A stretch of 12,898 nt of DNA from GCA-003244245 sp036279835. GTDB taxonomy: Bacteria; Actinomycetota; Actinomycetes; Mycobacteriales; Pseudonocardiaceae. Below are positions 1 through 4,997 of the stretch, in pieces. How positions within the stretch are numbered: the stretch's first letter is position 1; each line of letters starts with the position of its first letter. The translations under genes and the position numbers were made by a program. The DNA is taken from positions 1 through 12,898 of the forward strand of contig DASUII010000334.1 of the NCBI GenBank assembly GCA_036279835.1, read 5' to 3'. The notes under the pieces were generated by a model. That model had not been told where the DNA came from, made no database searches, and saw only the letters and a list, made by a program, of their open reading frames with translations.

Positions 1-342
1 GACCACCACGTTGGCGAAAACCGGGCCCGGTCGGAAGTCGAAATCTCCGGTGCTGCGATTGAAGACCGAGACCCCGGTGATGTCGCTGGGCAGCAGGTCC
101 GGGGTGAACTGGATCCGGGTGACCGTGCAGTCGATCGACCGGGCCAACGCCTTGGCCAGCGACGTCTTGCCCACCCCCGGCACGTCCTCGACCAGCAGGT
201 GGCCCTCGGCAAGCAGGGTGATCATTGCGGTCCTTACCGCCTCGGGCTTGCCGACCAGGATCCGCTCGATGTTGCCCACGATCCGTCGCGCAACGGTGTG
301 CACGTCGGCGACCGGCGGCGAACTTAGACCTCGGCTGCTCAT
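1..342 (-). CDS. moxR: MoxR-family AAA+ ATPase (N-terminal part, runs off the left edge)
   Basis: Reading the minus strand from the ATG at 342-340 gives 114 open codons to the window edge. The translation has a Walker A loop, EDVPGVGKTSLA (residues 52-63, Lys59). It is followed by the MoxR-typical block IQFTPDLLPSDITG (78-90) and PGPVFANVVV just before where Walker B should come, so about two thirds of the protein is missing. An AGGA lies about 8 bases upstream of the ATG. MoxR ATPases are chaperone-like AAA+ proteins usually encoded with DUF58 (von Willebrand A-like) and transglutaminase-like membrane proteins; those partners would lie to the left, outside the window, which is inference. The gene is divergent from mraZ with 567 bases between the two starts. 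Family assignment is secure; the substrate is unknown. Confidence 0.93.
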   Translation of the reverse strand, partial: MSSRGLSSPPVADVHTVARRIVGNIERILVGKPEAVRTAMITLLAEGHLLVEDVPGVGKTSLAKALARSIDCTVTRIQFTPDLLPSDITGVSVFNRSTGDFDFRPGPVFANVVV

Positions 343-458
343 GACTTGATCCTGACCATCGTCGCTGGTCGCTGGTGTCCCGGGGGCCGGTCCACGGCAG
401 CGCTGCGTCGAGTGTGTCAAACCGTGACGCGATGACCACGCTGCGGGAGGGTTTTCCG

Positions 459-496
459 CGGCGGTGTCGGCTCCCAGCTTCCGATTCACACCGCCG
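459..496. repeat. Inverted repeat, 9-bp arms
   Basis: CGGCGGTGT at 459-467 is the exact reverse complement of ACACCGCCG at 488-496, with a 20-base spacer. No T-run follows on either strand, so it is not a standard intrinsic terminator. It directly precedes the longer palindrome at 508-572. It may be an operator for a dimeric regulator or a structural element; the sequence does not decide. Confidence 0.5.
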
Positions 497-507
497 GTGC
501 GACCACG

Positions 508-572
508 ATGATCACGAATTGGGAAGAATGAGCCGCGCTGACCGCGGTTGAATCTTCCCAATTCACGATCAT
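508..572. repeat. Long near-perfect palindrome centred on position 540
   Basis: The left arm 508-529 and right arm 551-572 pair with only three mismatches (514/566, 515/565, 528/552). After one further mismatch (530/550), the inner part pairs again: CCGCG at 533-537 with CGCGG at 543-547 around a 5-base loop. All pairs are symmetric about base 540 with no bulge, giving a stem of about 30 pairs. The core arm contains GAATTGGGAAGA, AT-richer than its surroundings. Flanking genes point away from it, so it cannot terminate either of them. Candidates are a dispersed palindromic repeat (REP/MITE-like), a regulator site, or the end of an unannotated small RNA. The structure is certain; its role is not. 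Confidence 0.75.
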
Positions 573-635
573 GAGTGTGCCAGGGCGGCACCCCGCCAGG
601 GCCGGGCGATCCGGTCGCACTTCGGCGGTGTTTCT

Positions 636-650
636 CCCACTTCGCCCCAC
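636..650 (-). promoter_or_regulatory. Candidate MraZ box pair, distal, minus orientation
   Basis: On the minus strand GTGGG occurs twice, at 650-646 and 640-636, separated by 5 bases (period 10). This is the spacing and core of known MraZ repeats (TGGGN separated by 5 bases in E. coli). It lies about 170-190 bases upstream of the mraZ promoter and is inverted relative to the main operator. Short GTGG-like words are common in GC-rich DNA, so this pair alone is weak. Confidence 0.35.
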
Positions 651-750
651 CTGATGTGCCACGGACCGCGTCGACCCGTCCGCGAGTGCGCCCGACGGCC
701 TTGTGAGGTGTCCCTAGCTGGCAAGCGGCGCACGTCTCTCAGGTCGCCTC

Positions 751-765
751 CCCACTTCCAGCCAC
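751..765 (-). promoter_or_regulatory. Candidate MraZ box pair, proximal, minus orientation
   Basis: On the minus strand GTGGC (765-761) and GTGGG (755-751) are spaced at period 10. The match extends beyond the boxes: the minus-strand sequence across this site shares the block TGGAAGTGGGG with the start of the plus-strand operator near 832-842, and 15 of 18 aligned positions agree. It looks like an inverted partial copy of the main operator about 75 bases upstream, which makes a MraZ role more likely than for the 636-650 pair. Confidence 0.5.
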
Positions 766-820
766 CTGCTCTGAGCTGGATGAATAGCTCCCGCAGCGAA
801 ACGCGGACGGTAGCGGCGCG

Positions 821-848
821 TTGACAGTGGATGGAAGTGGGGTAAGGT
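821..848 (+). promoter_or_regulatory. Sigma70-type promoter of mraZ and the dcw cluster
   Basis: A perfect -35 hexamer TTGACA (821-826) is followed after 16 bases by TAAGGT (843-848), which fits the actinobacterial TANNNT -10 pattern. Transcription would start near 854-856, leaving a leader of about 55 bases before the mraZ GTG at 910. The promoter is overlapped by the four GTGG boxes, so repression by steric exclusion is the simple reading. There may be further internal promoters, but none is obvious. Confidence 0.7.
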
Positions 849-861
849 GGCTCACGGTGGA
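827..861 (+). promoter_or_regulatory. MraZ operator: four GTGG boxes with 10-bp period
   Basis: GTGG starts at 827, 837, 847 and 857, exactly 10 bases apart, each followed by a fifth variable base and a 5-base spacer. A degenerate fifth unit (GGGG) falls in register at 867-870. MraZ family proteins form ring-like oligomers that bind such direct repeats in front of their own gene. The array starts directly behind the -35 box and runs past the expected transcription start, so bound MraZ should block the polymerase. The operator role is inferred from position and repeat form. Confidence 0.8.
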
Positions 862-909
862 GCACAGGGGTGCTCCATGGCCGTCCGTCGGCCTGGGAGG
901 TGGGTGGCC

Positions 910-1341
910 GTGTTCCTTGGCACGCACACCCCCCGGCTCGACGACAAGGGGCGGCTGACGTTGCCAGCGAAATTCCGGGATGCGCTCGCAGGGGGGCTGA
1001 TGGTCACCAAGGGCCAGGATCACTGCCTTTTTGTGTTCCCGCGTGCTGAGTTCGAGGAGATGGCCCGCAAGGTGGCTCAGGCGCCGTTCACCAACGAGGC
1101 AGTGCGGGCCTACCAGCGCTACCTGTTCGCCGGCACCGATGAACAACGCCCGGACGGGCAAGGCCGCATCTCGATCGCGGCCGAGCTGCGGCGCTACGCC
1201 GGGCTGAGCAAGGACTGCGCGGTGATCGGGGCGATCAACCGTTTGGAGATCTGGGACAGCGCGGCGTGGCAGCGCTACCTGGAGGAACACGAGGAGTCCT
1301 ACGCGCAGGCGCAGGAGGTGGTGTTGCCTGGCGTGATGTGA
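910..1341 (+). CDS. mraZ: Transcriptional regulator MraZ
   Basis: This 143-residue protein has the two tandem SpoVT/AbrB-like DNA-binding halves of MraZ. The first carries LDDKGRLTLPAKFRDAL (residues 10-26) and the second DGQGRISIAAELRRYAGL (82-99), both with the DxxGR core. MraZ usually represses its own promoter and, through read-through, the dcw genes. GTG 910 is chosen because it gives the conserved N-terminus (M)FLGTHTP, the length known for Mycobacterium tuberculosis MraZ (143 residues from memory), and has GGGAGG at 895-900 nine bases upstream. In-frame starts at 847 and 877 would add residues not found in the family. It is the first gene of the cluster and lies just downstream of four GTGG boxes, supporting autoregulation. 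Confidence 0.96.
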   Translation: MFLGTHTPRLDDKGRLTLPAKFRDALAGGLMVTKGQDHCLFVFPRAEFEEMARKVAQAPFTNEAVRAYQRYLFAGTDEQRPDGQGRISIAAELRRYAGLSKDCAVIGAINRLEIWDSAAWQRYLEEHEESYAQAQEVVLPGVM

Positions 1342-1542
1342 CCCGGTACCACCAGGCCTCCGCCCGGAGGCGCATCGACCGTGCTCACCAGATCAACGGC
1401 GATGCGCGACAACACGGACTAGCTCCAGCCCTGACGCACCTTCCCCGGCGCCAGGATCTGGCACCGGGCGGAGACCTGGCGGCACCGAGAGGGTTTCGGA
1501 TCCGCGCCGGCAATCCCGGCCGCGTGGCGTAAGGAGAGTGCT
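1342..1542 (+). promoter_or_regulatory. mraZ-rsmH leader region, candidate mraW-type structured RNA
   Basis: This is the only long gap inside the cluster (201 bases), and no gene is visible in it. It holds several possible stems: GCCTCC (1356-1361) with GGAGGC (1366-1371); CCGTG (1379-1383) with CACGG (1413-1417); the strong hairpin at 1444-1468; and GCCGG (1506-1510) with CCGGC (1516-1520), just ahead of the rsmH ribosome site. A conserved RNA, the mraW motif, has been described upstream of mraW/rsmH in actinobacteria. Position and length fit, but I could not compare the sequence with the model, so the identity is inference. No terminator U-run is present. Confidence 0.4.
1444..1468 (+). other. 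Strong hairpin in the rsmH leader with a competing helix
   Basis: CCCGG (1444-1448) and GCCAG (1450-1454) pair with CTGGC (1458-1462) and CCGGG (1464-1468). This gives ten GC-rich pairs with one C/A mismatch and a 3-base GAT loop. GCCAGG at 1450-1455 can alternatively pair with CCTGGC at 1475-1480, which would open the first hairpin. No U-tract follows either form. The two exclusive pairings could be a regulatory fold or simply chance in GC-rich DNA. Confidence 0.5.
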
Positions 1543-2544
1543 GTGAGCGGAGGGAGGCTGGCGATGGCCGATCGCTCGCAGCATGTCCCGGTCTTGCTGC
1601 ACCGGTGCCTGGAGCTGCTCGGGCCCGCTCTGGCAGGGCGGCCAGCCGTGGTGCTCGATGCCACGGTGGGTCTCGGGGGGCACGCGGCTGCGCTGCTCGA
1701 GGCGCATCCAGCGCTCACCTTGATCGGTCTCGACCGTGACCCGCAAGCCATCAGGGTGGCCACCGAACGGCTGCACGCGTACTCCGGTCGTCTTCGTCTG
1801 GTACACGCCGTCTACGACGAGTTGCTCGACGTGTTGGCGCGCCTTGGCGTCGCGCGTCTCGACGGTGTGCTGTTCGACCTGGGAGTGTCCTCACTGCAGC
1901 TCGACGCCGTCGAGCGCGGTTTTTCTTATGCCCGCGACGCCGTGCTGGACATGCGAATGGATTCCAGCGCCGGGCGTACTGCCGCCGACGTTCTCAACGG
2001 CTACTCGCACGCCGACCTGACCCGGGTGCTTCGGGAATACGGCGAGGAGCGCTTCGCCAGCCGCATCGCCGCTGCGGTCGTGGCGCAGCGGCCGTTGCAT
2101 ACCACCGCGCAGTTGGTGGAGATCATCTACCAGAGTGTGCCGGCGGCCACTCGCCGCCACGGTGGCCATCCCGCTAAGCGAACCTTCCAAGCCTTGCGGA
2201 TCGAGGTCAATCGCGAGCTGGCTGCGCTGCGCGCGGCGATACCCGCGGCGCTGAATGTGCTTGCGGTCGGCGGACGGTTGGTGGCGTTGTCCTACCACTC
2301 GCTGGAGGACCGGATCGTCAAACGGGCGCTGGTCAAGCTGACCACCTCGCGTACCCCGGCCGGTCTGCCGGTTGAGCTGCCCGACCACGGGCCCGAACTG
2401 CGTACGTTGACCCGTGGGGCCGAGCGCGCCGACGTGCCCGAGACCGAGGCCAACCCGCGGGCAGCGTCAGTGCGGTTGCGCGCCGTGCAGCGGATCGCGC
2501 CAGCTCCAGAGCACAGATCCGGCTGGCCGGAGCCGACCCCGTGA
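1543..2544 (+). CDS. rsmH: 16S rRNA (cytosine(1402)-N(4))-methyltransferase RsmH
   Basis: RsmH (formerly MraW) transfers a methyl group from S-adenosylmethionine to N4 of C1402 in the 16S rRNA decoding centre. Seen in the 333 residues: the SAM-binding loop DATVGLGGH (39-47), LIGLDRDP (60-67), FDLGVSSLQLD (111-121), LDMRMD (135-140), GERFASRIA (168-176), HPAKRTFQALRIEVN (209-223) and SYHSLEDRIVK (250-260). All are family hallmarks, and the length is normal. Two starts are possible: GTG 1543 with AAGGAG 6 bases upstream, and ATG 1564 with GGGAGG 6 bases upstream, giving 326 residues; homology begins after both, so the choice is open. The gene overlaps ftsL by four bases (GTGA). Its product is not a wall enzyme, but its place behind mraZ is typical of the dcw cluster. 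Confidence 0.96.
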   Translation: MSGGRLAMADRSQHVPVLLHRCLELLGPALAGRPAVVLDATVGLGGHAAALLEAHPALTLIGLDRDPQAIRVATERLHAYSGRLRLVHAVYDELLDVLARLGVARLDGVLFDLGVSSLQLDAVERGFSYARDAVLDMRMDSSAGRTAADVLNGYSHADLTRVLREYGEERFASRIAAAVVAQRPLHTTAQLVEIIYQSVPAATRRHGGHPAKRTFQALRIEVNRELAALRAAIPAALNVLAVGGRLVALSYHSLEDRIVKRALVKLTTSRTPAGLPVELPDHGPELRTLTRGAERADVPETEANPRAASVRLRAVQRIAPAPEHRSGWPEPTP

Positions 2545-3137
2545 CGGCTCCCACCCGCACCGCGAAGTCGGTGGCTGGCCGGGTTACCGCGCCGGCCCAC
2601 CGCCGGGATACCAGCGACCAGCGGGGCCGCTCCCCGGCCATCGCCCGCGCCTACGCTCGGCGTGCGCAGCGCACCGCGCCCCGCCACGGTTGCCCGGACA
2701 GCGCGGACGCCCGGACACCGTTCGTGATGCTCGTGATGGCGCTATTGGCGATCGCGTTGATCGCCACGCTGTGGTTGTCCACGGCCGCCACCGCGGACTC
2801 TTACCACCTGGAAAGCGCCCGAAAGACTGTGCGGAACCTGACCGAGCGTTCGGAAGGACTAAGCCGAGCGGTGGCCACTCTGGAGACCGCGCCGGAGCTG
2901 GCCCGGCGGGCCCGCGAGCTGGGGATGGTCCCGGCGGGGGATCCGGCCCGGCTGATCGTCGGGTCAGACGGCACCGTCACCCTGGTCGGCGAGCCTCGCC
3001 GGGCTGTCGCACCACCACCACCACCACCACCACCGCCAGCACCACCGCCACCGCCAGCACCACCGCCACCGCCAGCACCGGCGGTAGCGCCCGCGCCCGT
3101 CCAACCCGCGCCGACGCAACCGGTGCCAGCGCGGTGA
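2541..3137 (+). CDS. ftsL: Cell division protein FtsL, proline-rich actinobacterial type
   Basis: The 198-residue product is a bitopic membrane protein. It has a basic, Arg-rich cytoplasmic part (1-60), one transmembrane helix (about 61-82), then a short region with heptad-like spacing (about 85-128: LESARKTVRNLTERSEGLSRAV followed by a GMVPAGDPARLIV stretch), as in FtsL/DivIC proteins. It ends in a proline-rich tail (157-198) with nine consecutive prolines and PPPPPA repeats. FtsL bridges FtsQ and DivIC/FtsB and activates FtsW-FtsI. The primary sequence is poorly conserved; identity rests on topology and on position between rsmH and ftsI, where M. tuberculosis also has a proline-rich membrane protein. 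GTG 2541 has GGAG 8 bases upstream and overlaps the rsmH stop. The tail would lie outside the membrane, possibly contacting the wall or divisome partners. Confidence 0.85.
   Translation: MTAPTRTAKSVAGRVTAPAHRRDTSDQRGRSPAIARAYARRAQRTAPRHGCPDSADARTPFVMLVMALLAIALIATLWLSTAATADSYHLESARKTVRNLTERSEGLSRAVATLETAPELARRARELGMVPAGDPARLIVGSDGTVTLVGEPRRAVAPPPPPPPPPAPPPPPAPPPPPAPAVAPAPVQPAPTQPVPAR
3009..3077 (+). repeat. Proline-codon microsatellite and 18-base tandem repeat in ftsL
   Basis: ACC is repeated eight times at 3011-3034 (read as CCA codons in the ftsL frame). It is followed by two identical 18-base units (3039-3056 and 3057-3074), each encoding APPPPP, and the start of a third. All units are multiples of three, so slippage would change the length of the proline tail without breaking ftsL. 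This is a likely strain-variable tract. Confidence 0.85.
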
Positions 3138-4963
3138 CCCGGAGCCGGTCGACCAAGGTGTCTCCCCGCCGCCGCCGGCGACCTCTCCGGTCAGCGGGCG
3201 GTCTGCGCGGCCGCTTGGGGTTGGGTCGGGTACTGCTCGTCCTCGCGCTGGTGGCTGCCGGACTGAAGCTGGCTGCCGTACAGGGCCTACAGGCGGCCGA
3301 ACTGTCGGCACAGGCGGTGAGGCAGCGCACCACCGTGCAGACGCTGCCTGCGCAACGTGGCACGATCACTGACCGCAACGGCACGCCGCTGGCGTTCAGC
3401 GTGGAGGCCAAGGCGCTGTACGCGCAGCCACAGCGGATCGTCACCGAACAGCGCGCGGTGCGGGCCGACCCGGACCTGCACAAGCAGGCGATGGCCCACC
3501 GGGTCGCCCAAGTGCTCGGCCCGGCGGTGTCCGAGCAGGAGATCCTCAGCCAGCTGCGTAGCGACCGCACCACGGTGCTACTGGCACCGTTGGTGACGCC
3601 GGCCCAGGCCAGGGCGATCCAGCAGGATTTCCCCGAGATCAGCGCCGAGCACCGGGAGATCCGTCAGTACCCCGGAGGTGAGCTCGCATCCAACGTTGTG
3701 GGAGTGGCGAACTGGCGGGCTGACGAGCGCAAAGTGCGGGGGCTGGTCGGCCTGGAGAACTATGCCGACACTGTGCTGGCCGGCCGGGACGGTCGCCGGG
3801 TGGTGGACACCGCCGAAGGCTCGGACGCGGTCATCCCGGGCAGCGAGCGTGCCGAGCGGCCGCCGATACCGGGTACCGGGCTGGAGCTCACCCTGGACTC
3901 CGACCTGCAGTTCACCGTGGCGCAGATGCTCCGCGACTACGCGCGAAAGTATCGGGCCAAAGGGGCCAGCGCGGTGGTGCTCGACGCCCACACCGGCGAG
4001 GTCTACGCGATGGCCAACGACGTCACCTTCGATCCGAACAACCTCGCGGCGGCCACCCCTGAGTCGTTGGGCAATCCGGCGGTCTCGGCTCCCTTCGAAC
4101 CGGGTTCGGTGAACAAGGTCGTCACCGCCGCCGCGGGTATCGAGACCGGCGTCGTCACGCCGGACACGGTGCTGCAAGTCCCTGGCGAACTGCAGGTCGC
4201 TGACCGGACCGTCCGCGACGCGTGGTCACACGGCACTGTGAACCTCACCTTCACCGGGGTGTTGGCTATGTCGTCCAACATCGGCACGCTGCTGACCGCG
4301 CAGCGCGTCGGCCCGGACCGCTTCGTCGACATGCTCAACCGAATGGGCCTGGGCCAGCGCACCAACGTGGGGCTGCCGGGCGAAAGCGCGGGTCGGGTGC
4401 CACCCCGCGACCAGTGGTCGGGCAGCACGTTCGCCAACCTGCCCATCGGCCAAGGCTTGTCCATGACGGTGTTGCAGATGGCCGGCATGTACCAGGCGAT
4501 CGCCAACGACGGCGTGCGCATCCCGCCGCGCATCGTCAGCGCCGAGATCGCCCCGGACGGCACCCGGACCGCGACCCCACGACCAGACGGAGTCCGGGTG
4601 GTCAGCCCGCAGACTGCCCGGACGGTGCGGGACATGTTACGAGCGGTCGTGCAGAACGAACGGGGACAGCGCGGTACCGGCGCGGAGGCGGCTCTGGACG
4701 GCTACCAGATCTCTGCCAAAACCGGCACCGCGCAGAAGGTCAACCCTGGCTGTGGCTGCTACAGCAACTCGAACTACTGGATCACCTTCGCCGGCATCCT
4801 GCCCGCTGACGCCCCGCGTTTCGTGGTAGGGATCATGCTCGACGACCCGGCCGTCGGCAGCGCCGCGCCGCTGTTTCACCAGATCGCTTCCTACTTGGCG
4901 GGGCGCTATCAGATCCCGCTGTCTCCGGGACCGAGTCCGCTCGCCACACTCACTGTGCCTTGA
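3134..4963 (+). CDS. ftsI: Peptidoglycan D,D-transpeptidase FtsI (PBP3/PbpB, class B)
   Basis: FtsI cross-links septal peptidoglycan on the outer face of the membrane and works with FtsW. The 609-residue protein has an Arg-rich cytoplasmic stub (1-28), one transmembrane anchor (about 29-50), a PBP dimerisation domain opening with RGTITDRNG (75-83), and a C-terminal transpeptidase domain. The penicillin-binding motifs are complete: SVNK with nucleophile Ser325 and Lys328, SSN at 380-382, and KTG at 529-531. A Cys-x-Cys (540 and 542) follows KTG, as I recall for mycobacterial PbpB. GTG 3134 overlaps the ftsL stop by four bases (GTGA) and lacks a Shine-Dalgarno sequence, so translation is probably coupled. 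The frame is open far upstream, across all of ftsL, but that stretch is GC-driven and has no FtsI homology. Confidence 0.95.
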   Translation: MTRSRSTKVSPRRRRRPLRSAGGLRGRLGLGRVLLVLALVAAGLKLAAVQGLQAAELSAQAVRQRTTVQTLPAQRGTITDRNGTPLAFSVEAKALYAQPQRIVTEQRAVRADPDLHKQAMAHRVAQVLGPAVSEQEILSQLRSDRTTVLLAPLVTPAQARAIQQDFPEISAEHREIRQYPGGELASNVVGVANWRADERKVRGLVGLENYADTVLAGRDGRRVVDTAEGSDAVIPGSERAERPPIPGTGLELTLDSDLQFTVAQMLRDYARKYRAKGASAVVLDAHTGEVYAMANDVTFDPNNLAAATPESLGNPAVSAPFEPGSVNKVVTAAAGIETGVVTPDTVLQVPGELQVADRTVRDAWSHGTVNLTFTGVLAMSSNIGTLLTAQRVGPDRFVDMLNRMGLGQRTNVGLPGESAGRVPPRDQWSGSTFANLPIGQGLSMTVLQMAGMYQAIANDGVRIPPRIVSAEIAPDGTRTATPRPDGVRVVSPQTARTVRDMLRAVVQNERGQRGTGAEAALDGYQISAKTGTAQKVNPGCGCYSNSNYWITFAGILPADAPRFVVGIMLDDPAVGSAAPLFHQIASYLAGRYQIPLSPGPSPLATLTVP

Positions 4964-4997
4964 TACCGGGCCCTGATACCGGCCCTGATGCCGGTCC
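4961..4997 (+). repeat. Triplicated 12-13 base repeat spanning the ftsI stop and murE start
   Basis: Three head-to-tail copies lie at 4961-4973 (TGATACCGGGCCC), 4974-4985 (TGATACCGGCCC) and 4986-4997 (TGATGCCGGTCC). The first copy supplies the ftsI TGA stop and the third contains the murE ATG (4988-4990) within TGATG. Removing the first two copies (25 bases) would put the third TGA in the ftsI frame with a 1-base stop/start overlap, which suggests the gap arose by tandem duplication. Confidence 0.85.

Larger units (their letters stand above)
343..909. other. Divergent intergenic region between moxR and mraZ
   Basis: No convincing gene lies in these 567 bases; the open frames crossing it lack family resemblance or a good ribosome binding site. 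It carries two consecutive palindromes (459-496 and 508-572), two minus-oriented pairs of GTGG boxes (636-650 and 751-765), and the mraZ promoter with its operator (821-861). On the moxR side a TTGACA reads on the minus strand at 420-415, but no acceptable -10 follows at 16-18 bases, so the moxR promoter is not resolved. A short tandem GTCGCTG x2 sits at about 360-374. Confidence 0.8.

Noticed and set aside
392..420. moxR promoter with minus-strand TTGACA at 420-415
   Set aside because: The -35 match is perfect but no TANNNT-like -10 is found at 16-18 bases, so it is not called.
569..865. Minus-strand open frame of 98 codons in the intergenic region
   Set aside because: No recognisable domain, no good ribosome site, and it runs across the mraZ promoter and box sites; best explained by GC-rich chance.
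847..909. Earlier mraZ starts at GTG 847 or ATG 877
   Set aside because: GTG 847 precedes the expected transcription start, and both add residues ahead of the conserved MFLG-type N-terminus. GTG 910 has a better ribosome site and gives the family length.
1356..1371. Intrinsic terminator after mraZ
   Set aside because: There is a 6-bp GC stem with a 4-base loop but no T-run after it, and the downstream genes look co-transcribed.
1266..1532. 88-codon open frame across the mraZ end and the leader
   Set aside because: It overlaps mraZ out of frame, has no homology I recognise, and crosses the structured leader.
2414..3133. Upstream extension of the ftsI frame across the end of rsmH and all of ftsL (240 extra codons)
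   Set aside because: The extension has no PBP homology and reads as Thr/Arg/Gly low-complexity opposite the ftsL polyproline tract. GTG 3134 gives the normal short basic stub before the anchor helix.
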